A stretch of 64,000 nt of DNA from Moritella marina ATCC 15381. GTDB taxonomy: Bacteria > Pseudomonadota > Gammaproteobacteria > Enterobacterales > Moritellaceae. Shown here in pieces: positions 1 to 9,041 of this stretch (the first letter of the stretch is position 1; the number at the start of each line of letters is the position of its first letter). The DNA is taken from the NCBI RefSeq assembly GCF_008931805.1, contig NZ_CP044399.1, forward strand, positions 248,001 through 312,000, in the 5' to 3' direction. The notes below the pieces were generated by a model. That model made no database searches. It worked only from the letters and a program-made list of their open reading frames with translations, and was not told the origin of the DNA. The position numbers and the translations under genes were made by a program.

Positions 1-1
1 G

Positions 2-1477
2 AAAGATGTCGTACGGTTACAATTATTAAATAAAAATGATGCGTTGCGAGAAGTCATTCAAGAGCTTATTAATAAGCGTACTGATGAAACGCACGATATC
101 TTATTGAAGCAGGTTAATCAGCAGGTTAAATTTATTTCAGATGCGTCTATTTATCTGTTAAATAAAATCGCAACAACTGAAAAAGCCTTAGAAAAAGAAA
201 CTAATGAAGGTAAATTATTAGCGCAAAAGACGTTGGATGAATCACGTCGTTTTTCAACACGATTATTAGCGGATCAATGGACTAACTACCAGTGGTTAAA
301 GTTGCTTGATCAACCATCGCCGGAAAAAGAGCAAGCGTTAATCAGTGATATAGAACGTCGCCTTGGTTTTATGTCAGCCTCTTTGATCTTTGATAATCAG
401 CAAGAAACGTTGTTAAGTAAGCAACTTAAGTCGGCAACGGAAGGTGAAAAAACCGCTGTTCAGCTTGAACATATCCTTGCCCAGCGTAAAGTGAGTAATG
501 ATATTATCACGTTACAATTTTTGGTAACGCTTGCTGATAAAATGTCTTTAAATACGACGCAATACAAACAGCAGTTGTTTGAAGCAACGGGGACATTGAC
601 GGACGAGTTACTTAATGTTGATCTCATCTTATCGATTATTTCTACTTGGGGCGAGGGAGCTTCCGAGTGGTTAACGAGTAATGCGCCGGAATTAATATTT
701 AAATTATTACTCTTCATTGCGATAATTTTAGTTTTCCGTTGGTTTAAAAAACTCACCCGTAAAATGGTGAAAAGAGCAGTATCGTCACCAAACTTACAAT
801 TATCGCGTTTGATACAAGACTTCTTTACGTCGATGTCGGGTAATATTGTATTTGCGATTGGTTTGCTTATCGCACTTTCGCAAGTCGGGGTTGATTTAAC
901 TCCCATCCTGACTGGTTTTGGTGTTGCAGGTTTAGTTATTGGTTTTGCATTGCAAGATACTTTATCTAACTTTGCCTCGGGTATGATGCTACTGATTTAT
1001 CGTCCATTTGATGAAGGTGATTTTGTTGAAGCGGGTGGTGTATCAGGTAAAGTTGCTCATATGAGCCTAGTGAATACCACGATCAAAACCTTTGATAACC
1101 AAGTGATCATCGTGCCAAATAGCAAAATATGGGGCGATATTATTAAAAATATTACCCATGAACGTGTTCGCCGTGTTGATATGGTTTTTGGTATTGGTTA
1201 TAGCGATGATATCGCTTTGGCTGAAACGGTGTTAGCAGATATTGTGCTAGCACATGAACTTGTATTGAAGAACCCTGAAACGATTATCAAGCTGCATACA
1301 CTTAATACTTCCTCGGTTGACTTTATAGTCCGCCCCTGGGTGAAAACCGAAGATTATTGGGATGTGTACTGGGATATCACCCGCGAAGTGAAAGTACGTT
1401 TTGATAAAGAAGGTTTATCAATTCCATTCCCACAGCAAGATGTGCATTTGCATATGGTCGATAAAGCCGCAGAATAA
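2..1477 (+). CDS. MscS-family mechanosensitive ion channel, 5' end outside the window
   Basis: The reading frame is open to the left edge, so only the last 491 residues are seen; the TTG codon at 44 is unlikely to be the true start because the frame continues upstream of it without a stop. Visible codons 1-220 are hydrophilic, helical and probably periplasmic or coiled. Membrane segments lie near codons 228-248 and 281-301, followed by the pore helix TM3 near 304-330, with the Gly/Ala-rich run GFGVAGLVIGFALQDTLSNF typical of MscS. The beta domain (FVEAGGVSGKV, then IIVPNSKIWGD) and the alpha/beta C-terminal domain follow. MscS channels sit in the inner membrane and release solutes on hypo-osmotic shock. 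The long N-terminal region makes this larger than the 286-residue E. coli MscS, closer to the multi-domain members. Family is certain; gating role is inferred. Confidence 0.9.
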   Translation, partial: KDVVRLQLLNKNDALREVIQELINKRTDETHDILLKQVNQQVKFISDASIYLLNKIATTEKALEKETNEGKLLAQKTLDESRRFSTRLLADQWTNYQWLKLLDQPSPEKEQALISDIERRLGFMSASLIFDNQQETLLSKQLKSATEGEKTAVQLEHILAQRKVSNDIITLQFLVTLADKMSLNTTQYKQQLFEATGTLTDELLNVDLILSIISTWGEGASEWLTSNAPELIFKLLLFIAIILVFRWFKKLTRKMVKRAVSSPNLQLSRLIQDFFTSMSGNIVFAIGLLIALSQVGVDLTPILTGFGVAGLVIGFALQDTLSNFASGMMLLIYRPFDEGDFVEAGGVSGKVAHMSLVNTTIKTFDNQVIIVPNSKIWGDIIKNITHERVRRVDMVFGIGYSDDIALAETVLADIVLAHELVLKNPETIIKLHTLNTSSVDFIVRPWVKTEDYWDVYWDITREVKVRFDKEGLSIPFPQQDVHLHMVDKAAE

Positions 1478-1593
1478 TTATGCGCTATAGCGTTAAGTTT
1501 CGTTACTGTTGCGATGGCTGGACTGTTAATAGTAAGGGTAACGAGACTTCATATGATGGTGAACTATTATTGATAACAATTGGAGAAGTGTAA

Positions 1594-1752
1594 ATGAATA
1601 AAATACTCTTAATAATTTTGGCTATATTCTTACCGCCAGTCGCTGTATTTTTAAATAATGGCGTAGGTAAAGATTTACTAATTAATATTTTACTGTGTTT
1701 TCTGTTTGTTATTCCAGGCATGATCCATGCGCTTTGGTTGGTACTGAAGTAG
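1594..1752 (+). CDS. Pmp3/YqaE-family small membrane protein
   Basis: This 52-residue frame starts at ATG 1594 after a GGAGAAG ribosome binding site (1582-1588) and ends at TAG 1752. It has two hydrophobic segments, residues about 4-20 (ILLIILAIFLPPVAVFL) and 30-50 (INILLCFLFVIPGMIHALWL), joined by a short polar turn NNGVGKD. The PP in the first helix, the NxxL start of the second and the IPGxIHALW ending are hallmarks of the Pmp3/UPF0057 family, small inner-membrane proteins linked in other organisms to salt, cold or envelope stress. It lies 116 bases after the MscS gene and converges with nudL. A joint osmotic-stress role with the neighbouring channel is only a guess. Confidence 0.85.
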   Translation: MNKILLIILAIFLPPVAVFLNNGVGKDLLINILLCFLFVIPGMIHALWLVLK

Positions 1753-1784
1753 CTGTTATTAGGCGGTCTTTATTAGGTATAAGT

Positions 1785-2354
1785 TTAGTTCGATCTTATA
1801 TGTTTGGAAAAATCTTTAATGATTGCCGCCGTCGTACCCCATATCGGATATTTTCCCCAGGGCATAAATGTCACCTCACGATACTTGCCCTTAAATAAGC
1901 TCTTTTCAATAATATGATTATCATTATCAAGTAAAAAAGCTAACGGCACTTCAAAAATTTCATCTACTTCATTGGGATCAATTTTAGATTGATAATCACT
2001 GTCAACCACGGCTACAACTGGCGTAACATAATAACGACTAATGGTAGGGCGGCTAGGCAGCGTACCTAATACGGTAATTTTATCGGCTGGAATACCGATT
2101 TCTTCATGGGTTTCACGTAATGCAGTGGCAATGGATGAACTATCTGTTTTTTCAGTTTTACCACCCGGCAGCGCTATTTGGCCACTGTGATGACGTAAAT
2201 GTGATGCACGACGAGTCAGAATGAGGTTGAGTTGTTGCTCGCGTTCAACAATAGGAAACAGCACGGCAGCAGGGGTAAAGACTTTAGTGAGTTTACTGAT
2301 TGACTGATCACTTGGTGATAGTATAAAACGTGAAGTTAACGAATTAATATCCAT
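1785..2354 (-). CDS. nudL: NUDIX hydrolase, probable CoA pyrophosphatase
   Basis: This 189-residue NUDIX protein probably cleaves coenzyme A or its derivatives to 3',5'-ADP and 4'-phosphopantetheine. The NUDIX box runs from the Gly pair of LPGGKTEK through TALRETHEEIGI (residues about 62-87), keeping the RExxEE metal-binding core. It is preceded by the RRASHLRHHSGQIALPGG signature of the CoA-pyrophosphatase (NudL/YeaB, UPF0035) subgroup, which separates it from MutT-type enzymes. The ATG at 2354 follows an AGGGAC site on the minus strand. It lies 92 bases downstream of pabB in the same direction, an arrangement common in gammaproteobacteria, so the two are probably cotranscribed. It converges with the Pmp3-type gene. 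Substrate is assigned from the family signature only. Confidence 0.82.
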   Translation of the reverse strand: MDINSLTSRFILSPSDQSISKLTKVFTPAAVLFPIVEREQQLNLILTRRASHLRHHSGQIALPGGKTEKTDSSSIATALRETHEEIGIPADKITVLGTLPSRPTISRYYVTPVVAVVDSDYQSKIDPNEVDEIFEVPLAFLLDNDNHIIEKSLFKGKYREVTFMPWGKYPIWGTTAAIIKDFSKHIRSN

Positions 2355-2446
2355 ATGCGTCCCTGTAACTTATGCTGTAAATCTACGTAATTTAGCGCAT
2401 CCACTGATTAATGGTGCTTGATTAACTAAAATACGGAATGGTTAAT

Positions 2447-3871
2447 TTAAAGTATAGGTAATATTTTACCTAATTTATCAAATGTTTCTTGATATTCTTC
2501 TTCGACGACCGAATCGGCAACAATACCGCCGCCTGCCCAACAGTATATCTCACCGCGTTCACACAACAATGTACGAATGGTTATGCTGCTATCCATATGA
2601 CCATGTGCTGAAATATAACCGATACTACCGCAATAAAGTGAGCGACGATGTGGCTCTAATTCTTCAATGATTTGCATTGCTCGAACCTTAGGAGCGCCAG
2701 TGATAGAGCCGCCAGGGAAACAAGCGCGTAATAATTCACTTGGTTGTTTATCTACAGGCAGTTTACCTGTAATGGTACTAACAAGATGATGCACTGCCGG
2801 AAAACTCTCGATATCAAATAGTTTCGGCACGCTAACCGAACCCGGTATGGCAATTTTGCCAATATCATTTCGCAGTAAATCGACAATCATTAAGTTTTCA
2901 GCACGGTCTTTTTCGGCAATTTTTAATGCTTGTGCGTTGGCCAAGTCAATTTTTGGATCTTGGCTACGTGGGCGCGTGCCTTTAATTGGTTTGGTTTCAA
3001 TATTGCCATCGTTCACTTGGATAAAACGTTCCGGTGAAATAGATAATACGGCTTTATTTTCTAAACGCATAAATGCGGAGAAGGGCGCTTTGTTATGCTG
3101 ACTTAAGGTGCAGTAAGCTTGCCACTCATCACCTTGGTATTGATTATTAAAGCGCTGGGCTAAATTAATTTGGTAGCAATCACCAGAGCGTAAATAGGCT
3201 TGTATCTGAGCAAATTTGTGGTGATATGCTTGCTCTGACATATTCGATTGCCAGCTGCTTTGTAGCTCAAAGGCTGATGTGGGTGTTTGGTTTACTGCTG
3301 TTTTCTCCGCAAGTTCTTGGTCTATTACTGCTTGGCCAACGCCACGTTCAATTAACCAATCATAGCGTTGTTGCCAAGCTTGCTCTGCGTTATCGCTAAA
3401 TTGGATTTGCCATGCTTGCTGAGATTGAATATTCACCACAATTGCCCAATCGTATAAGCCCACTGCCATGTCAGGGAAGTGCAAATCATTGCTAGCAAGG
3501 TTACCTATGTTTTCAATGTTACGGCCAAGATCGTAACCAAAGTAACCCAGTGCTCCGGCAATAAAAGGTAACTCGATATCCAGGGAATGCGAAGGTAATT
3601 CACCAATGAGCTGTTGATTCAGGGTCTGCAATACAGCAAAGGAATCGTCATTGGTGACCATTTCACCACTGGCTTGATTTATGGTGGTTTGCTTATCTTC
3701 TGTCACTAGCGTTGCGATGGGCTCGGCAACAATAATATGGAATCGACTATCAATGTGATCGGCAGATCCTGACTCGAGTAAAATTGACCACGGTGCATGA
3801 CTTAGCGGGGCAAAAAATGCGTGAATGCCGTTGCTAGGAAAGGCAATGGGTTTTATTACAAGTGATTTCAT
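2447..3871 (-). CDS. pabB: aminodeoxychorismate synthase component I
   Basis: PabB (474 residues) combines chorismate with ammonia supplied by PabA to give 4-amino-4-deoxychorismate for folate synthesis, in the cytoplasm. The N-terminal half is the anthranilate synthase I-like domain; the C-terminal chorismate-binding domain carries SGDCYQINLAQRF, SPERFIQV, TKPIKGTRPRS and the block CFPGGSITGAPKVRAMQIIEELE. The PIKGT motif, with the lysine that attacks chorismate, distinguishes PabB from TrpE, which has PIAGT. Length matches the family (E. coli 453). No pabA lies beside it, so the amidotransferase must be encoded elsewhere. The ribosome binding site before ATG 3871 is weak. nudL follows downstream on the same strand. 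Confidence 0.93.
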   Translation of the reverse strand: MKSLVIKPIAFPSNGIHAFFAPLSHAPWSILLESGSADHIDSRFHIIVAEPIATLVTEDKQTTINQASGEMVTNDDSFAVLQTLNQQLIGELPSHSLDIELPFIAGALGYFGYDLGRNIENIGNLASNDLHFPDMAVGLYDWAIVVNIQSQQAWQIQFSDNAEQAWQQRYDWLIERGVGQAVIDQELAEKTAVNQTPTSAFELQSSWQSNMSEQAYHHKFAQIQAYLRSGDCYQINLAQRFNNQYQGDEWQAYCTLSQHNKAPFSAFMRLENKAVLSISPERFIQVNDGNIETKPIKGTRPRSQDPKIDLANAQALKIAEKDRAENLMIVDLLRNDIGKIAIPGSVSVPKLFDIESFPAVHHLVSTITGKLPVDKQPSELLRACFPGGSITGAPKVRAMQIIEELEPHRRSLYCGSIGYISAHGHMDSSITIRTLLCERGEIYCWAGGGIVADSVVEEEYQETFDKLGKILPIL

Positions 3872-4165
3872 TAGTACAGCATATCCCTAAATTTTGATGC
3901 GCGCAGATTATCACAATTAAGGCGATTAATCTTGAACGATATGTGCCCTAGAATGAAAACCGTGTTGCTATAAAGTTGTGCTGCTGTTGTTATTTAGTAT
4001 GGATTAGATGCATTTTTAGTGGAGAGAAGTGATCAGCAAAGGTATGATAGAGGCAGATTTAGAACCACATATCTTATTGTTAACTAGGTTGAGGCGTAAT
4101 CGCGTCTTAATCATGATAAATATAATAATCAGTTAACACAGTGAGTAAGCAAAAGGGAGTTGACC

Positions 4166-5680
4166 ATGAGTACAGTTATCCGTAAAGCGGACTTTATCGA
4201 CAGTATTGCAGATTCACTACAATACATTTCATATTACCATCCGCTTGATTTTATCCAAGCAATGGAAAAAGCCTACAATGCAGAAAAAAGCCAAGCCGCT
4301 AAAGATGCGATTGCGCAAATTCTAATTAACTCTCGCATGTCTGCGGAAGGTAAACGTCCAATTTGCCAAGACACTGGTATTGTTACCTGTTTCGTTAAAA
4401 TTGGTATGAACGTGCAATGGGAAACAGATCAAACTGTGCAAGAAATGGTAGATGAAGGCATTCGTCGTGGTTACGCTTTTGCCGGTAATCCATTACGTGC
4501 ATCGATCGTTGCAGATCCCGCTGGTGCGCGTAAAAATACCAAAGACAATACGCCTGGTGTAGTGCATGTCGAAATGGTACCTGGCGCGAAAGTGGAAGTG
4601 ATGATCGCAGCGAAGGGCGGCGGTTCTGAAAATAAAAGTAAGATGGTTATGTTGAACCCATCAGACGACGTCGCTGCGTGGATTGAAAAAACCGTACCAA
4701 CGATGGGTGCTGGTTGGTGTCCACCGGGTATGCTAGGTATAGGCATTGGCGGCACAGCTGAAAAAGCAGCAGTAATGGCTAAAGAGTCATTAATGGAACC
4801 AGTTGATATTCACGAGTTAATGGAACGTGGCGCGGAAACGACTGACGAAAAAATGCGTTTAGACATTTTTGATCGTGTGAATAAACTCGGTATTGGCGCG
4901 CAAGGTTTAGGTGGTATGGCGACGGTATTGGATATCAAGATCAAATCTTGTCCAACACACGCAGCATCAAAACCAGTAGTGATGATCCCTAACTGTGCAG
5001 CGACACGTCATACCCACTTTACGCTTGATGGTTCAGGTCCTGCAGAACTGCATGTGCCGAAATTAGAGGATTGGCCAGAAGTAACATGGGAAGTAAGCGA
5101 TAGTGTTCGCCGTGTTAATGTGAATGACATTAAACCTGAATCAGTGCTGGAATGGAAAACAGGCGAAACAGTCTTGTTGTCAGGTAAGATCTTAACCGGT
5201 CGTGATGCGGCACATAAGCGCATTAAAGACATGCTAGATAAAGGCGAAGGTCTACCTGAAGGGGTTGATTTCACTAATCGCTTTATCTATTACGTGGGTC
5301 CAGTTGATGCTGTGGGCGATGAAGTTGTAGGCCCTGCTGGTCCAACAACTGCAACACGTATGGATAAGTTTACCGATACTATGTTAGAACAGACGGGTTT
5401 ATTAGGCATGATCGGTAAATCGGAACGTGGTCCTGCGACAGTTGAGAGCATCAAGAAGCATAAAGCCGTGTATTTAATGGCTGTTGGTGGTGCTGCTTAT
5501 CTTGTATCAAAAGCGATTAAAAAGTCCCGTGTTGTTGCGTTTGAAGACTTAGGTATGGAAGCCATCTACGAATTTGATGTGGTTGATATGCCAATGACTG
5601 TTGCGGTAGATACTAACGGTGTATCTGCCCATGTCGAAGGTCCAGCTATCTGGAAAATAAAACTGAATGAAGAAAGCTAA
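4166..5680 (+). CDS. fumA: class I fumarate hydratase, [4Fe-4S] type
   Basis: This 504-residue enzyme interconverts fumarate and malate in the TCA cycle using an oxygen-labile [4Fe-4S] cluster. The N-terminal catalytic domain shows SRMSAEGKRPICQDTGIVTCFVK (cluster cysteine in ICQDTG), GGGSENKSKM, and the cysteines of GWCPPGMLGIGIGGT and IKSCPTHAASKP. The C-terminal swivel domain has GPAGPTTATRMD and GKSERGPATVE. It is about 40 residues shorter than E. coli FumA but collinear with it. ATG 4166 is chosen over the in-frame TTG at 4160 because GGGAG (4154-4158) is well spaced for it. It is monocistronic by context, with its own hairpin terminator downstream. The 294-base upstream gap, shared with divergent pabB, shows no promoter I would defend. 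Confidence 0.93.
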   Translation: MSTVIRKADFIDSIADSLQYISYYHPLDFIQAMEKAYNAEKSQAAKDAIAQILINSRMSAEGKRPICQDTGIVTCFVKIGMNVQWETDQTVQEMVDEGIRRGYAFAGNPLRASIVADPAGARKNTKDNTPGVVHVEMVPGAKVEVMIAAKGGGSENKSKMVMLNPSDDVAAWIEKTVPTMGAGWCPPGMLGIGIGGTAEKAAVMAKESLMEPVDIHELMERGAETTDEKMRLDIFDRVNKLGIGAQGLGGMATVLDIKIKSCPTHAASKPVVMIPNCAATRHTHFTLDGSGPAELHVPKLEDWPEVTWEVSDSVRRVNVNDIKPESVLEWKTGETVLLSGKILTGRDAAHKRIKDMLDKGEGLPEGVDFTNRFIYYVGPVDAVGDEVVGPAGPTTATRMDKFTDTMLEQTGLLGMIGKSERGPATVESIKKHKAVYLMAVGGAAYLVSKAIKKSRVVAFEDLGMEAIYEFDVVDMPMTVAVDTNGVSAHVEGPAIWKIKLNEES

Positions 5681-5729
5681 ATAAAAGAACAGCGTTATTC
5701 GTTAGTGTTTTAAAAACTGTTTGAGTATA

Positions 5730-5761
5730 AATAAAGCGGCAACTTAGGTTGGCGCTTTATT
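5730..5761 (+). terminator. hairpin terminator after fumarase
   Basis: AATAAAGCG (5730-5738) pairs perfectly with CGCTTTATT (5753-5761), with extra G-C pairing inside the loop. The 3' side has only a short T-rich tail, so it may act in both directions or rely on pairing strength. It lies 50 bases after the fumarase stop. Confidence 0.6.
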
Positions 5762-5900
5762 CATTTCTAATGGTGCTATATTTAAGGATGAAGAGGATAA
5801 ATATCGGCGCTCGTGTCTATCCTTAACCCTTAATTTGGCTACTCACTAATGGGTGCTTTTAAATTTATCATCGTAGAAAAATGCGAAGTAGGACAAGTTC

Positions 5901-5980
5901 AAAACATTTGTTTCAAACATTTGTTTACATTGTGTTGACATTTTGTCCGTCAGAACGTAATTTTAAAACGTTCGTTTAAA
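5901..5980 (+). promoter_or_regulatory. psrA promoter with flanking PsrA-like operators
   Basis: A sigma-70 promoter is readable: -35 TTGACA (5935-5940), 17-base spacer, -10 TAATTT (5958-5963). Just upstream are two head-to-tail copies of a 13-mer, AAAACATTTGTTT (5901-5913) and CAAACATTTGTTT (5914-5926), each an AAAC-N5-GTTT-type element. Just downstream of the -10 is AAACGTTCGTTT (5966-5977), inside a near-palindrome 5962-5980. These resemble the known PsrA operator, (G/C)AAAC-N2-4-GTTT(G/C). Sites on both sides of the promoter suggest autorepression. Between 5681 and 5991 I see only this region and the fumarase terminator. Confidence 0.7.
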
Positions 5981-5991
5981 AAGGGTTAATT

Positions 5992-6639
5992 ATGGTTAGT
6001 AAGTTGGATACAAAAACTCGCATTCTAGATGCAGCCGAAAGCTTGTTCGCAGAACACGGGTTTTCAGATACTTCTTTACGCTTGATAACTACACGAGCAA
6101 GTGTGAATTTGGCATCCGTTAATTATCATTTTGGTTCTAAGAAAGAATTGATTCAGGCGGTTATCGCCCGACATCTCGAACTCTTCATGCCCCTACTGAA
6201 TGAGAAGTTAACAGCCTTATGCACACAAGTTGAAAAACCATCATTATTAGATGTGTTTAACAGTTTTGTTGATCCGCTATTAGCGTTAGAACAACAAAGT
6301 AAAAATGGTACCGTGATCTTTATGCAACTGCTCGGACGAAGTTATACCGATGAGCAAGGGCATTTACGTTGGTACACAACAACGCATTATGGTGAAGTCT
6401 TAGCCAACATAACTAAGGCTTTATTGAAAGCGAACCCAGCGTTGTCATCGCAAGAATTATTTTGGCGATTACATTTTACCTTGGGTACGGCCGTATTTAC
6501 CATGGGCTCGAGTGGCGCATTGATGGATATTGCTAAAGCAGATTTTAATCAAGATATTGATGTCGAGGGACTAATCCGAAAAGTGATCCCTTATTTGGCA
6601 TCAGGAATGAATACCTCAACAGAAACTACAAGCATGTAG
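5992..6639 (+). CDS. psrA: TetR-family regulator, PsrA-like
   Basis: This 215-residue regulator has an N-terminal TetR helix-turn-helix (residues about 7-55; TRILDAAESLFAEHGFSDTS, LRLITTRASVNLASVNYHFG, SKKELIQAV), almost motif for motif that of Pseudomonas PsrA. PsrA proteins sense long-chain acyl ligands and derepress beta-oxidation genes. The C-terminal ligand domain is compatible in length. The next gene downstream, 65 bases away, is a FadE-type acyl-CoA dehydrogenase, the classic PsrA target, and AAAC...GTTT inverted repeats flank its promoter, supporting autoregulation of a psrA-fadE unit. The ATG follows a weak AAGGG site. FabR or FadR-type TetR proteins are alternatives but fit the neighbourhood less well. 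Confidence 0.8.
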   Translation: MVSKLDTKTRILDAAESLFAEHGFSDTSLRLITTRASVNLASVNYHFGSKKELIQAVIARHLELFMPLLNEKLTALCTQVEKPSLLDVFNSFVDPLLALEQQSKNGTVIFMQLLGRSYTDEQGHLRWYTTTHYGEVLANITKALLKANPALSSQELFWRLHFTLGTAVFTMGSSGALMDIAKADFNQDIDVEGLIRKVIPYLASGMNTSTETTSM

Positions 6640-6704
6640 ATGCAATTCAGTTATTTTGATGTTGTGAGTACAGCACCAAAATGATGAAACAAAAGGAAAT
6701 CGTT

Positions 6705-8993
6705 ATGAGCGCAATGAGTGAATTTAGAAAAAATAATATCACAGCACCATTATTTAAAGTGTTTAAGAAGATCTTGCCACCGCTTTCGCAAACAGAGCAG
6801 GAAGCAATGGAATCTGGTAGTGTTTGGTGGGATGGTGATTTATTCGCAGGTAACCCTGATTGGAATAAAATGCTTAGCTACCCAACACCTAAGTTAAGTA
6901 AAGATGAGCAAAGCTTCATTGATAACGAACTTAAAACATTAATGGCGATGCTGGATGATTATAAAATCGTTCATGAAGACCGTGACTTACCAAAACCAGT
7001 TTGGGATTTCATTAAATCAAACGGTTTCTTTGCGCTTATCATTCCAAAAGAATACGGCGGTAAAGCATTCTCTGCTTACGCGAACTCAACAATTGTAACA
7101 ACAATTGCGACACGTAGTTTATCTACGGCGGTAACGGTAATGGTACCTAACTCATTAGGTCCTGGCGAATTACTTGCGCATTATGGTACACAAGCAGAAA
7201 AAGATCGCTGGTTACCAGGTCTAGCAAATGGAACTGAAGTACCATGTTTCGCACTGACTGGTCCCGAAGCGGGTTCTGATGCTGGTGGTATTCCAGATAT
7301 GGGTCGCGTTGTTAAAGAAGAATTTGAAGGTAAAGAAACACTGGGTATCCGCGTATCGTGGAGCAAGCGTTATATTACCTTAGCACCGGTTGCGACTGTA
7401 CTTGGTCTAGCATTTAAACTACAAGATCCAGATGGCCTGCTGGGTGATAACCTGGATATCGGTATTACTTGTGCATTAATCCCAACATCACACGAAGGTG
7501 TTGAAATTGGTGATCGCCACTTCCCTATGGGTCTAGCATTCATGAACGGCACCACTTATGGTGATGATGTATTCATTCCGATGGATTGGGTTATCGGTGG
7601 TGCTGATCAAGTGGGTAAAGGCTGGCGTATGCTGGTTGAGTGTTTATCTGCTGGTCGTGGTATTTCTTTACCTGCACTGGGTACAGCATGTGGCCACTTA
7701 ACGGCGCGTATGACGGGTGCTTACTCATTTGTTCGTAAACAGTTCGGTTTATCAATTGGTAAATTTGAAGGCGTGCAAGAGTCACTAGCACGTATTGGTG
7801 GTTTAACTTACCAACTTGAAGCAGCGCGTAAATTTACAACAGGTGCCCTAGATCTAGGTCAAAGCCCTGCAATTGTAACGGCAATCTCTAAGTACCACAT
7901 GACTGAAATGGCGCGTACAGTGATTGATGATGCGCTTGATATTCAAGCGGGCAGCGGTATTCAATGTGGTCCTAAAAACTACCTAGCACACGCTTACTGG
8001 GGTATCCCTGTAGCAATTACGGTTGAGGGTGCAAATATCCTGACACGTAACCTAATGATATTTGGTCAAGGCGCTACACGTTGTCACCCATATGTACTGG
8101 GCGAATTACAAGCAGCTGCAAATCCAAATGAGAAAGAAGGTCTAGATCAATTTGATGAGCTGCTACTGAAACATATTGGTTTTGGTGCGAAGAACTTCTT
8201 TGGTGCATTAGGTCAAGGTCTTACTGGTGGCGCGCTTAACTCTGCGCCAGTATCGGGTCCAACGAAGCAATACTACAAGCAATTAACTCGTATGAGTAAA
8301 GCATTAGCATTGTGTGCTGACGTATCTATGTTAGTACTTGGCGGTGACTTGAAACGTCGTGAAATGATTTCTGCACGTTTGGGTGATGTACTAAGTAACT
8401 TATACCTAGCATCTGCAACCTTGAAACATTTTGAAGAGCAAGGTCGTCAAGCTGAAGATCTACCTATGTTGTCTTGGGCTGTTGAACGTAACTTGTTTGA
8501 AATCGGTAAAGCATTTACTGGTTTCTTCCAAAACTTCGGCAACAAAGGCATTGCAGGTACATTGAAAACGGTGGTATTCCCATTCGGTATCAACTACAAA
8601 ATGCCTGCTGATGATACAGCGAAAGCAATTTGTGAAGTACTTATTAAACCAAGTGAAGCACGTGACCGTCTAACGCACCTTTGTTATGTTGGTGATGAGA
8701 AAGATGCAAACACTGCAATTTACGATATGGAATCTGCATTCCAAGCTATGTACAAAGTACAGCCAATTGAGAAGAAAATCGCGATTGCGGCATCGAAAGG
8801 TACATTGCCACGTAAATTAGCTGCAAAAGTTGCTGCGCCGCTTGCTGTTGAAAAAGGTATCATCACTCAAGTTGAAGCGGATGAACTATTAGCTGCTGAT
8901 GCATTACGTTTTGCTGCGATTAACGTTGACTCGTTCACGCCTGAAGAGTTTGCTGGTATTTCGACAGTAACAAAAAACGATAAGGTGGCTTAA
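6705..8993 (+). CDS. fadE: acyl-CoA dehydrogenase, FadE type
   Basis: This 762-residue flavoprotein catalyses the first, FAD-dependent step of fatty-acid beta-oxidation (acyl-CoA to trans-2-enoyl-CoA). After a lead segment come the acyl-CoA dehydrogenase N-terminal domain, the middle domain with CFALTGPEAGSDAGG, and the C-terminal helical domain with YQLEAARKFTTGALDLG and VTVEGANILTRNLMIFGQGA. A long tail beyond residue about 480 corresponds to the FadE-specific extension (DUF1974). Unlike E. coli FadE (814 residues) there is no N-terminal hydrophobic membrane segment. ATG 6705 is preferred over 6681 because AAGGA (6693-6697) fits it. It is probably cotranscribed with psrA and ends at the hairpins near 9016-9132. 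Confidence 0.92.
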   Translation: MSAMSEFRKNNITAPLFKVFKKILPPLSQTEQEAMESGSVWWDGDLFAGNPDWNKMLSYPTPKLSKDEQSFIDNELKTLMAMLDDYKIVHEDRDLPKPVWDFIKSNGFFALIIPKEYGGKAFSAYANSTIVTTIATRSLSTAVTVMVPNSLGPGELLAHYGTQAEKDRWLPGLANGTEVPCFALTGPEAGSDAGGIPDMGRVVKEEFEGKETLGIRVSWSKRYITLAPVATVLGLAFKLQDPDGLLGDNLDIGITCALIPTSHEGVEIGDRHFPMGLAFMNGTTYGDDVFIPMDWVIGGADQVGKGWRMLVECLSAGRGISLPALGTACGHLTARMTGAYSFVRKQFGLSIGKFEGVQESLARIGGLTYQLEAARKFTTGALDLGQSPAIVTAISKYHMTEMARTVIDDALDIQAGSGIQCGPKNYLAHAYWGIPVAITVEGANILTRNLMIFGQGATRCHPYVLGELQAAANPNEKEGLDQFDELLLKHIGFGAKNFFGALGQGLTGGALNSAPVSGPTKQYYKQLTRMSKALALCADVSMLVLGGDLKRREMISARLGDVLSNLYLASATLKHFEEQGRQAEDLPMLSWAVERNLFEIGKAFTGFFQNFGNKGIAGTLKTVVFPFGINYKMPADDTAKAICEVLIKPSEARDRLTHLCYVGDEKDANTAIYDMESAFQAMYKVQPIEKKIAIAASKGTLPRKLAAKVAAPLAVEKGIITQVEADELLAADALRFAAINVDSFTPEEFAGISTVTKNDKVA

Positions 8994-9015
8994 TCTCACG
9001 ATTAACAACAACGTT

Positions 9016-9041
9016 AAAATCTAGCTTACGGGTTAGATTTT
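9016..9041 (+). terminator. AT-rich hairpin after fadE
   Basis: AAAATCTAGC (9016-9025) and GTTAGATTTT (9032-9041) form a stem with one G-T wobble around a 6-base loop, 22 bases after the fadE stop. There is no T-run after it; the heptamer repeat starts on the next base. It may be an imperfect first terminator or the decayed edge of the repeat. Confidence 0.4.

Noticed and set aside
460-906. Minus-strand frame inside the MscS gene, and the many similar antisense frames elsewhere
   Set aside because: They lie within strongly conserved genes on the other strand, have no ribosome binding site and show no domain features.
4079-4137. Two GTTAAC sites upstream of fumarase as ArcA boxes
   Set aside because: Spacing (53 bases) and flanks do not match the ArcA direct-repeat pattern; GTTAAC alone is too common in AT-rich DNA.
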